From: Uranotaenia lowii | Lineage: Eukaryota > Arthropoda > Insecta > Diptera > Culicidae | DNA length: 64,000 bases | Assembly (NCBI RefSeq): GCF_029784155.1 | Contig: NC_073693.1 | Coordinates: 225,571,094 to 225,635,093, forward strand | Direction: 5' to 3' | Part shown: positions 1 through 11,271 of the stretch, in pieces | Position numbering within the stretch: the stretch's first letter is position 1 | How the letters are laid out: each line of letters opens with the position of its first letter | Notes under the pieces: generated by a model | The model's input: only the letters and a program-made list of their open reading frames with translations | What the model was told of the DNA's origin: nothing | Database searches by the model: none | Translations under genes and position numbers: made by a program

Positions 1-718
1 AACACAAGGTAGTCGGACTTCGACATCGTCAAGAAATTTAACGCCGACCGGTGCACCGTCAGAAGGATTCGTCTACGCGGAGGAATACGATCCTATCGGG
101 CCAGTAAGCAACCAAACCGGACATTGAAGCAGAATCTAGAAGCCAAAGGACGTGCCCGGAAGTTATACAAACAAGATTACAACGAAGTACGATGGATGCA
201 TCCTCATGGAACGTACGTGAAGCTGGATGTTGGGCAGCTTCCTGGCCAAAAATTTTATAAAGCCACTGCAGTGGTGCACTCAACTGGTCGGGGTGATGTC
301 CCCGGTAAGTTCGAATTCGTTTTTGCCGATAAGTTTGCAAGAAAGTGTTTGATCTGGCAAGGTATTCGCAACTGCGGACAAAAAACCCCGGTTTTTGTGA
401 AAAACAAGACCATGGACTCCGAAATGTACAAGGAGGAAAAACTTTTTTTTTTTGTACATTAGATCTCACAAAGGATCAGTAAGTTTTCCCAGTTTTCTCA
501 AGCTGCTACTACAGCTAGGAGGTACTACAGTGGTATTGGGCCAACGGGTGGATTTTGTCGAAAAGGACATCAATCCACCCAACTGTCCTCAATTCCGCTC
601 TATCGAAAAAATTTGGGCAATTGTCAAGCAGAAGATGAAGAAGAATGGTAGGACGACTCGGGATACAACAGAGATGAAGAGATTGTGGAACAAAATGGCC
701 GCTAAGGTCAGCGAATAG
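1..718 (+). pseudogene. ITmD37E-type Tc1/mariner transposase, degenerate fragment
   Basis: In an intact element this would be the DDE/DDD transposase that cuts and pastes a TA-flanked transposon. The first frame runs from before the window: a helix-turn-helix part (FDIVKKFN, TVRRIRLR), then PNRTLKQNL, ARKLY, ETYVK-like GTYVKLD, GQLPGQKFY, RGDVP, DKFARK and IWQGI. After a T-rich run near 440 the frame shifts by one and resumes as IRSHKGSVSF, then DFVEKDINPPNCPQF and IEKIW, ending at 716-718. From the family pattern, the first catalytic Asp (DDETYVK block) is destroyed by a second shift near 170-210, and the WPDLASCHYS block with the second Asp is scrambled. The Glu-like IEK block remains. The copy is therefore dead. 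The 5' part lies outside the window. The 3' UTR is interrupted at 837 by a TA-flanked element. Confidence 0.85.
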
Positions 719-1746
719 GGTGTCCAAATTATAATGAGTGGTACTCGACGGAAAGATCGAAAACTCGTCAATACAACATAGGAATATTTTTATTCTTTTT
801 TTCCTTTAAAGTGCAATAAAAACCCTGCATTTTAAGTATGGGAGAGTGGGGAATCATGGGCCACTTTTTTTCGTTTTTTCATAACTTTTTTATTATAAAA
901 GATAAAATGAAAATAAAAAATGGTCCGGTCTTCTACATTTTCAAGGTATCATAAGGATTTTTATTTAATTTTTTAATAAGTTGCGTTCCCCAAATTCTGG
1001 CTGTTTGAAAAAAAGCAATATTTTTTGGATTTTGAAAAATTGTGGGGAATCGTGGGCCATCAAATCCAAATTGACCAAATAACATGCAAAGTTTATGAGT
1101 TGACCCAAAACTGAGATTTCCTAATTCATTTCGTTATTTTAAAGCAATTTCAGATGATGAAATAAAAAAGAGAGCTGTGTATGATCGCATAGATTCCAAA
1201 ACCTGGCTCTCGAACGTTTTGGCAATATTTATTACATAGGATGGACAAAATATTTTTCACAACTCTTCATTTGGCATAAGAAAACTTTGCAGATAGGTAA
1301 AACCACAGAGAACAGACATCGGGCCCCGAACAAAAATTTGTTGAAATCGTGTGTGAGAATACCCACCTAAGTTTCAAACCAAATTCGTAAGTGGACTAAC
1401 ATCCATAAGATGTCGCTACCAGTACACATATTTTTCCTTTTTTTCGACACGCTTAGAAATTAATATTCATAGCTTATCTCAAATGAGGCCATTGCAATGT
1501 ATGAGAGTAACACAACTTTTTGTGTAATCAATTTAAAGAACATCTTGATTTAAAAAAAATGCAAATCATATTTCAATCATACTTTAATCGCTGTCATATG
1601 TCTCAGCATATGCCCCATATTGTTCAATCAATATTGGCGCTGAATTGAAAGTTGAATTCCAAGTTTTAAAGTATGTTTGTCAGTAAATAGTTTTCTAGAA
1701 CAGAGAATGTGAACATAAATGTTATAATTGGTAAGGTTGTATACTG

Positions 1747-1924
1747 TTTACCGGAATTCCATTTACCGGAAGTACCATTTACCGGAATACCATTTACCGG
1801 ACTGAACTATTTACCGGAATTCCATTTACCGGACTATACCATTTACCGGAATTCCATTTACCGGACTGTACTATTTACCGGAAAACCATTTACCGGAACT
1901 ACCATTTACCGGAATTTCTTTGAT
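1747..1924 (+). repeat. TTTACCGGA tandem array, left arm of foldback
   Basis: I count 11 copies of TTTACCGGA spaced roughly every 15-17 bases. The linkers alternate (ATTCCA, CTGAACTA, AAGTACCA and similar). The array sits at the inner end of the left long inverted repeat. It may be a transposase-binding array, but this is only suggested by its position and symmetry. Confidence 0.85.
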
Positions 1925-2876
1925 AGGTATAAATTTGGGTTGTGTAGGGAATAAAGGTGAGATGAATAGATAATATAAGATAAATTAAGTGAATTTAGAT
2001 AAGAATGATGAAAATCATAACAAAAATGAAACTAAATAAATATATATAAGACTATGAGAAAAAGTTGAAATTAATGGCACTATGGCAACACTATGCATTT
2101 CAGGAGAGACATCTTCTTGGATATGTCAGAATAAGGGAGAGAAATAAAAATGAGAGAAAGAATTGTGTAGAGTTTTGTGAGAATAGTAGAACGCCGCTAG
2201 CACGCGGAAGGAAGTCAGTTTACAAACGAATTTTGCGAGAGACGTATCGTGTATCGCGTCAATGTACGCCAAAGAATTCTAGATGGAATTGCAGAGAAAA
2301 TGGCGGAAATTTCGGTCGGTTTCGACAGGTTGTACCCAATTTTCCCAAAAATTTTCGCCAGAATTTACCATTTAAAAAAAAAAATTCGCTTGAAGGACAG
2401 AATATTCGCAGATAATTGAATATTTTTATACAAACTGGAATCCGAAAAACTGGTTTAAAAAAAAGTGGTTTAAAAATATTATTCTTTGCGGCAAGGCCGC
2501 AACCAACGAGGATGAAGGGGCTGAGGCGGCACAAAGCCGCCGAGGCTCCCAAATCCGAGGTGGCCGCCGACCCGCCGTCGGAAGCGGCGGCCCTATTACA
2601 TTGGTCTAGGTCTGTCGGGGCTTCATAGGTCTGCGTGAAAGCTAGGGGTGATCCCTTAGCCCCGTCCGCCACGCGACAGCGTGAAGGACAATATGTCTTT
2701 CAAGTTCGAACGCGCAGCGTGAGGAGTCGGATACTAAAAACAAAAACGATTTTTAAAAGCCACACTGGTTAACATGAAATCTATTAAAGTACCCAAATCT
2801 AGGCCAAAAACCATTCTGGGCAAAATTCACGGGTAAACGGGATACAATAATAGATTTGTCCTTAAAAACTCTTAAT
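1925..2876. other. Core of the foldback element, with GC-rich segment at about 2485-2730
   Basis: The core is mostly AT-rich. An abrupt GC-rich block at about 2485-2730 is full of GCCGC/GCGGC blocks that can form short hairpins. Reading frames here are short and overlap on both strands (70-137 codons), which is expected from GC richness. None shows a recognisable domain. I see no transposase. Confidence 0.5.
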
Positions 2877-3042
2877 CCGGTAAATGGCATTCCGGTAAAT
2901 AGTACATTCCGGTTAATGTCATTCGGGTAAATGGTTCATTCCGGTAAATAGCAGTCCGGTAAACGGTTCATTCCGGTAAATGAATTTCCGGTAAATAGCA
3001 TTCCGGTAAGTGGTTTTCCGGAAATGGAATTCCGGTAAACAG
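2877..3042 (-). repeat. CCGGTAAA tandem array, right arm of foldback (inverse of left array)
   Basis: About 11 copies of CCGGTAAA, several degraded (for example CCGGTTAAT, TCGGGTAAA and CCGGAAAT). They are the reverse complement of the array at 1747-1924 and sit at the inner end of the right inverted arm. This array is more decayed than the left one. Confidence 0.85.
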
Positions 3043-4051
3043 TATACAACCAATTGGTAATTATGGGTCGGTATTCCGGTTGATGTTATCTTGTAACTCA
3101 TGTTTATAAATAACTTTAATCATTTCTACTGATTACTAACCCTGAGTTACAAGTCCTCATCTATTGAGCCATAGTTTACAATTATATCATTTATGTTCTC
3201 ATTTTCTGTTCTAGAAAACTGTTAACTGATAGTAAAATCCCAACACATACTATAACACTTGGAATTCAACTTTCAATTCAGCGCCAAAATTGTTTGAACA
3301 ATGTGGGGCATATGACAGCGTTCAATTGTGATTGAAATATGATTTGCATTTTTTTTAAATCATGATGTTTTAAAACTTATTACACCAAAATTTGTGTTAC
3401 TATCATACATTGCACTGGCCTCCTTTGAGATAAGCGATGAGTATTAATTTCTAAACGTGTCGAAAAAATGAAAACAAAAATAGGTGTACCGGTAGCGACA
3501 TCTTATGTATGTTAGTCCACTTACGCATTTGGTTTGAAACTTAGGTTGGTATTCACACACACGTGTTGAGCTCCAGCTCGAACTCTGTTCTCTGTGGTAA
3601 AACGTATTTTAAGTTCTGAATGTGTATAAAAACATAAAAATATAGGTGATTTAAGATGTGTGGCCCACGATTCCCCACAAGCTATGATTTTCAAATTGGT
3701 TGCGTTTGTGTGACTTATAGATGTTTCATCAAAAATTCCTTTTCCACGTGAAAGATCATGACAAAACTAAGATCATAAGCGTATGAGCATATTTTTGTTA
3801 TACACTTTAGGTCCCCCATCGATGAAATTAGCGGGTGTTTTTTTAATTATGTAAGTAAATTTTTCTAACTTTTTTTAGCTTGATAAATAAAAGAAGTATA
3901 TGATGCGTATTTCAGTCAACAACATATAGGAATACATGCTCACGCAAAGCGACGACGATGACAGTTGGTTTGAGATTTTTATCTCAACACACATCTGAGA
4001 TATCAAAAGTGGCCCACGTTTCCCCATGGCCCACGATACCCCACTCTCCCC

Positions 4052-4963
4052 TACAAAACTGTTTGATTTCGTTTACATAGCTCTGAGATAGACCCGTTTT
4101 AATGCGTCCAGATTTGTAGTGATCCATGCTTTATTTGGCACAAAATCAGTTTTCATGACCAAAATATGCTGTTCAACTTTACCTCGCATTAACGTAATTT
4201 TGCCATTTCCATTGTCTGCAACATTGAAATTTTCTCATAAAATCAAACAAAAAAAGAAATATGTTTTGATTTTCCTGGAAAAAGAAAAAAAAAATGTTTC
4301 GCATCCGTTGCAATAGATAGGGGAGAAGCAGGTTGTATGCGCCTTTTAAGCAGAATACTGATTTTATCAAATATTACATCAAATATGTGTAAAAAATTTA
4401 TACACATGAGCAGACATCTGTTTTCTATACAGGGGAGTAATTTTTAAGTTGAAGTCTTAATTTTTTGAGAAATCGATTTTATTACGACTGTTGTCAAAAT
4501 TGCCACACCTAAATCCGTGCGGGTCAAATGTGCCTGTTTATGTTTTAGCAAAATTTATTTTCTTTTATGGCAATATTTCTGTATTATTTCATTGGAAATG
4601 CTTAAAACTGATAACTTTCATGCGACAAAGCTGAAGTTTTATAAAAATCCTTTTTTATGATATTATCGAATATCTACTAAAGTGGGGGCTGCCAAATTAT
4701 GGAGGCAGTTCATCAATTAGAAAAACTTTATAAAATCTGTTTTGAGATCTTCAATTCTTTTTAAAGATGTTAATTTGAGCTTAGATTCAAAGTTTTATTG
4801 TTAAAAATCATATATTCATTATATTTGACCTCTTTGATTGAAAAGTTATCCTATTTGGGAGGTGGCACTTGAAGTTCTGGAAAACAAGGTCATTACGGAC
4901 GGTACTCACACCAAACAAGCTATCCTCTACGCCACGGGCTGCCTGCATAACAATTTTTATGTA
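4052..4963. other. AT-rich spacer between the two inverted MITE copies
   Basis: About 910 bp with no supported gene. A short, more balanced stretch at 4850-4950 lies just outside the second element. Because the right flank of copy 1 and the left flank of copy 2 both lie here, it may include the continuation of the ITmD37E element's 3' region. I could not recognise its terminus. Confidence 0.4.
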
Positions 4964-5874
4964 GGGGAGAGTAAGGTATCGTGGGCCATGGGGAAACGTG
5001 GGCCACTTTTAATATCTCAGATGTGTGTTGAGATAAAAATCTCAAACCAACTGTCATCGTCGTCGCTTTGCTTGAGCATATATTCCTGTATGTTGTTGAC
5101 TGAAATACGCGTCATATGCATCTTTTATTCATCAAGCTAAAAAAAGTTAGAAAAATTTACTTACATAATTAATAAAACACCCACTAATTTCATCGATGGA
5201 GAAACTAAACTGCATAACAAAAATCTCTTTATACGCTTATGATCTTAATTTTGTCATGAACATTCACGTGGAAAAGGAATTTTTGATGAAACATCTAAAG
5301 GTCACACAAACGCAACCAATTTGCAAATCATAGCTAGTGGGGAATCGTGGGCCACACAACTGGAATCACTTATATTTTTATGTTTTTATACACATTCAGA
5401 ACTTAAAATACGTTTTACCTATCTTCAAAGTTTTCTTATGCCAAATGAAGGGTTATGAAAAATATTTTGTCCATCCTATATAAGAAATGTTGCCAAAACG
5501 TTCGCGAGCCAGGTTTTGTAATCTTTGCGATCATACACAGTTCTCTTTTTTATTTCATCATCTGAAATTGCTTTAAAAACGAAATGAATTAGGAAATCAC
5601 AGTTTTGGGTCAACTCATAAACTTTGCATGTTATTTGGTCAATTTGGATTTGGTGACCCACGATTCCCCACCATTTTTCAAAATCCAAAAAATATTGCTT
5701 TTTTTTCAAACAGTCAGAATTTGGGAAAAATAACTTATGAAAAAATTTAAAAAAAATACCTTATGATACCTTGAAAATGTAGGACCATACCATTTTTTAT
5801 TTTCATTTTATCTTTTATAATAAAGAAGTTATGGAACAACAAAAAAAAGTGGCCCATGATTCGCCATTCTCCCA
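4964..5874. mobile_element. TA-flanked inverted-repeat element, copy 2, uninterrupted
   Basis: A 911-bp element in the opposite orientation to copy 1, flanked by TA at 4962-4963 and 5875-5876. Left end GGGGAGAGTAAGGTATCG, right end the complement of TGGGAGAATGGCGAATC; both are followed by GGGCCA. It preserves the empty site for the foldback insertion seen in copy 1. Short frames on the minus strand (about 77 codons) are low-complexity and not supported. Confidence 0.8.
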
Positions 5875-5876
5875 TA

Positions 5877-7815
5877 CAATTTCGAAATCGCACAGTTCCA
5901 ACGGATGGTAGGTGGCGAATCTGCCGAAAAATGATTAGAACTTTTATGAAAAAAAAAAAATAATAATAATCTGAATGCAAAACAACCTTTAAAAACTGTT
6001 GCTCTTTTTGGGTTTAAAACCCATAACTTTCAGGTATCAGGTATCAGAAAAGAGGTTCACCTAATAAAGACACGTTATCCAAACAAGCGATAAAAAAAAT
6101 GTGCCGAGCGTTTTAAAGGGATTTCAACTATTATTCTCCTCGAGACAAAAATCATCATTTTTAGGTTTTGTGTGATTTTCATATAAAAATTTCCAAATAT
6201 AAATTGAATGCATAAAATCGTCATAGCTGAATAAGGTAATATATAAGGTGTTTTCTAGATTAACTTACTGCTTTGCAATTAAAATTCATTGAACAGATTG
6301 TGACGTTAAGTTTAAATCTTTAAATAAATACAGCGATTGTTCTGGAATTTGGTTTTTTTTTTCCAAAGTTTTAATTTTATGAAGAGATTTATCGTCGTAA
6401 TTTATGTTTATTACTTAATTCATCAGCCTTATCTATGATAAGACATGTCCTTTTTAGTAAGAACATCTAAAGATTATGAAATTAAATAGACGGATAGAAA
6501 GTATTACTTAAAGAAGAACAGAAAGATGGTAAAAGTGAGCGGGAAGAATTTATTAGAAGCATTAATTGGCGATTTGCAGCTGAAAACGACACACAGAGGG
6601 CTTTGCGATTAAAATGATGATGTTACGGGCGCGAATGTCAAAACGCTAAGTATTTTTTCAAAACATTCCATCAAATTTAAAAATTTCGGTGTAAAATATG
6701 ATATTTGATCAGATTTGGTTGGGGGATTTGGTAAGAAAACGTGAATTAAGTAATCCTTCATATTTTTCAAAATTTTATTTAATAATAACCCTTCATAATT
6801 TCTAGTTTTCGAAAAAAAATAGTTTTTCCAACTAATGCAGCCTGAAAAAAGATTTCTTCTGCTTCCTCAAAACTAAACGGAGCTGTTGAAATTAAAGGTT
6901 TTATCGATAACGATTGAGACACTAACCAACCTCATCTCGAGTTTGATGAACGTTTTTAAGGTAATTTTAAAATTCCATATTCCCTAAGCTGTGAAATAAA
7001 CACCAAATTTCTGTTCGTAGAGTCAACTGAAAGGTTATTATGTTCCGTATAAGCTCGTTTATTTGTTTAGAACCAACAGTACAGGAATAGAGAAAGCAAC
7101 CGGAGAACTTTCTGTAAAATCATCACGAATTTGATTGTTTGTTTCTATTTAAAATCAAAACATTTAACATGAAATCCGAATAAGGAGTGTCAATTTCAAA
7201 CATTAAGATCAAGATGAAAATTTATTCAAATAAATTCATTTCATATGATGGACAAATATTTCAGAAATAAATCAAGTAGCTGAAAATCTAAATCCGAAAT
7301 CCAAAATGAAAATATTTGAAATCATTTAATATTTGTCATAATTTGAGAGGAATAGCTTTGGCTTGCTCCATTATATCCTTTACGTGCATTTTATGAAAGC
7401 TCAATCTGATTATTAACTGCGTTCAGATGTGCGTCTTTACACAGCATTTAAATTTCACTACTGCTACATTCATCAAAATCAACCTCTGTCAGCGTCGTTA
7501 ATTTGTTAAGTATAGAAGTTTCAAAATTTCCAAATGAATTTAGCTAAAAACAACATAAAAACATCTATTTGCTAATGCCAAAAGCATTGAAATAAGTAAA
7601 CTAAAGATTTTCTGACAAGAATAACTCGTTATAATTGTCTAAAATTTTACAGTTTTCATTAAATTCGCAATTTAAGAAACAATTTGTATTCCAGTTAAAA
7701 ACAGCTATCGTCACCTTTTTGTTAGTTCCATAAGTGAGAATCAGTTGGCGCTGCATGTCAAAAAGTTTTGCTGCAAATCGCCAATAACATACCAAATTTT
7801 TTTTCGGCACGGATC
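5877..7815. other. AT-rich intergenic DNA
   Basis: No gene, tandem repeat or transposon end could be supported. One exact 16-base inverted pair, ATTGGCGATTTGCAGC near 6565 and its complement near 7767, hints at an old inverted-repeat element about 1.2 kb long, but the flanks do not extend the match clearly. Confidence 0.4.
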
Positions 7816-7819
7816 ATCA

Positions 7820-9050
7820 TAAAAATCTCTTTTGAAGATCATCCCACTTTTCAAGTTGGATGATCTCCCTGGAAAATGGTATATTCAAGTTTTATTTACT
7901 AAGAAACTTTCAACAAGACTTTCAAATCTTGTTGAACCATGTTTAAAACTCACTTTGCATGTTTTCAATTGTACGTGTGCTTTTTAGAATAACATTGCTT
8001 CATGAGTTTTTGTTCTTTAATGTTAAAAGTTCCAGTAGTTTTTTGAAGTTATCGAAAACAAACTGTCTCTGAACCGAAGTTACCATTTTAATGTTATGAA
8101 ATAGATTTAATTTGAGTTATATTTCAAGTTTTCCATTGTTGGACACAATCATCCCCTTATTTATTGTGAAAAGTGATCAATATTGTCAAGTCACATTGAT
8201 GGCCAAAAATGACTCAAAAGTTGGCCAATGAAATTAAATTGTATAAAACTCAAATCCTTAGATTTAATTTCCTCATCAATTTTCTAAACCCCCGTTTGAA
8301 TTCCTCGAAGGCTATCTAATAGACTGAAGGCTGAATCTAACTAATAAATTTTTCTCTCTCTCTGAGAAATCCCAAAAATATGAAAATGGTTGGCTCTTAA
8401 AAGCTGGAATTTTTGAAAATCGGTTCATAAGTTTTTCAACACTCAGTCCAAATAGTTGTTCAGCTTAAAAAGTCAATTCATTGTTCAATGTTTCGTTCAT
8501 TGTATGTTTTTGTAGACCCTCAAAGCCAGTAAAGAGCACTTTGAAAGCCGCTAAAATTCATGTCAATAACTCCTAACAGGCTAATTGTATTTTTCAATTC
8601 AAAATGTAGCCATATTATTGCATTCAAATATCTCGTACCGGTATCACGTGCTTTAAACAATAGAAGGACAAAAATCACCCGCCAAAATTTTCCCTTTCAA
8701 ATTTTCAATGCTCAGCAAGCTTTGATTTGCTATCCAGTAAACGTGAACTGCCCAGCCCAAGGTGATGGTGAAAAAAACGCCGCCAAAGGAAACGAAAATC
8801 TGTTGACAAAATGGGTGCCATGACTTTTGATTTGTTGGAATAAAAACGAAAGTTGTATGGGAGGGTCCCTTTTCTAAGGTGGGAGGGGCTCAAAATTATC
8901 ACTCAAACCTTACCATGGTCCAACTACATCTCTGTACCAAATTTCAGGCTGATCGGTTAAGCGGTGTGGATTTGTATAAGGTGCATACAAACAAACAAAC
9001 CAACAAACATTCATAGTCCAACTCATCTTCATATATTAGAAGAAGATAGA
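7820..9050 (-). mobile_element. Helitron-like non-autonomous repeat (5' end at right)
   Basis: Read on the minus strand, it begins near 9046-9050 with TCTTCTTCTAATATATG after an A, then GTTTGTTTG blocks and CTGAAATTTGG. It shares several blocks with the plus-strand repeat at 31968-33449: GGCACCCATTTTG, the GATAGCAAATCAAAGC block, the GGTACGAGAT block and the CATGCAAAGTGAG block. No CTAGT end was found at the left, so the left limit is approximate and the copy is probably 3' truncated. It has no Rep/helicase coding capacity. Confidence 0.5.
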
Positions 9051-9109
9051 CAAACTCTTAAAGGATTAGTTATTAAAATTTTTACAGCTTAACTTTAAAA
9101 TTCGTTAAA

Positions 9110-11271
9110 TTTTAATAAGAATAAAAAAACAGTTTTATAAAATTCGGATAATTCGTATGGACATTGCTGCAGAACGTTAAGAAAACTAGATCTCGTTTTT
9201 AAATTTGTCGAAACCTGCATAACGACTAGAACTAAGCGTTTAAAATTATTTAAAAATCAATTTGGTTTGGAACTTATTTAAAAATTCGTTTAATGAGGAA
9301 AAGTAAACAAATAGAAAACTTCTATCAGTTTTTTCGCAGGACTTAAATGTACTTGAAGTCTTGAGGAAAGTTGATAGTTGATTCAAAGTTTTGTTTAAAA
9401 ATGTTATGTTGTTTTCAAGTTTTGTTAAAAAGTGCAGAACTTCTTTAAATAGTTTTGAACTATTTTGAAAAGTTATTTCAATAACAAAAACTGTTAGAAA
9501 AATTGCATATTAAGATTCAGGGCCTTGTGTAATTTATCAAAACTTTTTTAATGTGAGGTTGAGCTTTTAGAAAAAAAACACGAAATACAAAATAAAATGA
9601 AGACTGAAATTGGTTTCTTGAAGATTTTCATATCAGCATTATATTTAAAAGACAAAAATGACTTTTTTTAAATTAAAATTTGTTGCAATGATGTAGAGAA
9701 TATAAGATTATACATTTTTTTTGGTATTTTGTTAGACCATCGCGAGAGGTAAACGCCTGTTACATGCTTTAAAACGATATATTAATTTAGTATTCGCTTA
9801 ATTAATTTGGAAGCTAAAATGGTTCGATTCAAACTCGGTTCTTGTTTAGTTGCACTTCTTAATTAAAAAAAACCTTTCTAAAGACGAGGTAGGGTTTTTC
9901 TTTGTCAATTTAGAGTTTCAATATAAAAGGTTAGTTGAATTGCAAATCCAAATTTACAATTAGAAATTAGTTTCAATTCGTGAATGTCTTACTGTGACGT
10001 AAAATGAAATGTCTCAAGCCTTGGGCGATTGAAGAGTAAATTCCGCTGGAGGCGAGCCAAATTTTTGGCTTGCTTATCAACACTTATTTTAAACACTTTT
10101 TGTGGTCAAGTATTTTTCGAAAGAACGATGAAAATTTTACTTCGAAAAAATGTAAATATTAAAATCTACCACCCCACCGGCGTTACAGGGACTCCCTTTA
10201 TTAGGCCTCAGGGCGGCTAGCTTACCAAAAGAAATCGCAGGGAGTTCGAACTCTAGGATCAGGAAAACCCCAATTATGCACTTCTCTACCTTTATTTGAC
10301 AATTGCAATGCGCAAACTAGTATTGACTAGAAATATACGGTACCTTTAAGGGCCAAGCCCTGGTTGTCGCTGTTGGAACTGGCGGATCTACGGCGATGAT
10401 GACGATACTGCTGACCAACAACTCTGTCGGTCCAATTCCGGCCGGCAACCGGGATTTTCCTTCCGTGAATCTCTACGGCGAGGACGAATTAGCGGGTTGG
10501 AGAGCTGGTTGGTCGTTCCGAAGGGTTCGTATTGCGGAATCGACAACCCCCTTCGACGTGGGACCGTCCGGCGGATAACTGCTATCCGTGACGACCGGGA
10601 CTAACTACCAAGGCCGATTCAGGGACCAGGGATCAGGGACAAAGGTTGGCTTCTATCCCGCCAAATGGTTTCTTTTGGCCAAAACTTAGGGGTCCTGTTG
10701 ATGAATCAGGCGTTAGTGTTCCGGAAAGGAACAAAATGGCGGTTCGGCGTCTCCTGGCTTACCTGGTGTCTGGCTTTTATCACTTAGATATGGGTTTTGT
10801 GTGCTGGATGTGTCGTGCACTTTGTACTTCACAGTTTCGTAGTACTAATCGAAGTGAGCCAGCAACAGGAAGCCGCCTTTGTCCGGCCTTGAACCGCGAG
10901 TATAGGTCGTTGCTCTCCCATTGTGGCGGACACGATCGTTCGCCTTCGTGAACTCGTCGGGCGTCGCTACCGATCGGGATGGTTACCAAGCAGCGCGGGT
11001 TACCATAGATGGCCCTCTGGTTGTCAGGTGCTGAAGCTTCGTGGCTGCATACTGGTGGCTTGTGGCGCTGTCGTCGGCTTTGAAGACTACATTATTCGGG
11101 GAAAACCATCACCCATCATTTTCCCTCACTGCGATATTTAAAAACTACAATTACCCGCGACAAATCACTACAACCTCGATGGAAGTGTTATCTGACGCTT
11201 ACAAAAATCTCCATTGGAGGCGGGGGTGGGGGTGGGGGTTAAACCCCTAACCCTCCGTTCGCACGGCCTTG
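9110..11271 (+). mobile_element. hAT-like non-autonomous element, 5'-truncated copy with internal insertion
   Basis: From about 9120 onward the sequence aligns with 44690-45857: the GAGGAAAAGTAAACAAATAG block, GAAGTCTTG, GATTCAGGGC, ACGAGGTAGGGTTTTT, ATGAAATGTCTCAA and TTCCGCTGGAGGC. It ends in the same terminus, GTTCGCACGGCCTTG at 11257-11271. The left third is missing, replaced or removed at the Helitron-like repeat. The alignment is broken by a GC-rich insertion at about 10170-11200. No coding capacity is seen. Confidence 0.7.
10170..11202. mobile_element. GC-rich ~1 kb insertion of unknown family inside the hAT-like element
   Basis: Comparison with the intact hAT copy shows about 1 kb of extra GC-rich sequence. 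AAAATCT occurs at both junctions (about 10163 and 11200), compatible with a short target duplication. Frames up to 101 codons occur on both strands, with no recognised domain. The size and lack of genes suggest a solo LTR or another non-coding retroelement piece, but I see no clean TG...CA ends, so the family is left open. Confidence 0.45.

Larger units (their letters stand above)
1304..3596. mobile_element. Foldback DNA transposon with long TIRs and 7-bp target duplication (Galileo/P-like)
   Basis: The termini CACAGAGAACAG and CTGTTCTCTGTG are exact inverted repeats. They are flanked by identical GTAAAAC heptamers at 1297-1303 and 3597-3603. Copy 2 of the host element has the uninterrupted site GGTAAAACGTATTTT near 5408-5424, which proves insertion with a 7-bp duplication. 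The inverted arms extend inward for several hundred bases (about 1304-1924 against 2877-3596) and end in clusters of TTTACCGG repeats. The core (1925-2876) differs. A 7-bp duplication close to GTANTAC plus very long TIRs resembles the Galileo branch of the P superfamily; this assignment is inference. No transposase is present. Confidence 0.75.
839..4051. mobile_element. TA-flanked inverted-repeat element, copy 1, split by a foldback insertion
   Basis: Ends are TGGGAGAGTGGGGAATC at the left and the complement of GGGGAGAGTGGGGTATCG at the right, each followed by GGGCCA. Both ends are flanked by TA (837-838 and 4052-4053), as for Tc1/mariner-type or derived MITEs. Without the 2293-bp insertion and its 7-bp duplication the element is about 913 bp. 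It matches copy 2 (4964-5874) in the opposite orientation through its whole length. The GTGGGGAATCGTGGGCCA motif also recurs inside. It has no credible reading frame, so it is probably a non-autonomous element mobilised in trans. Confidence 0.8.

Noticed and set aside
2259..2672. 137-codon minus-strand frame in the foldback core
   Set aside because: It spans the GC-rich block and overlaps a plus-strand frame; no motif.
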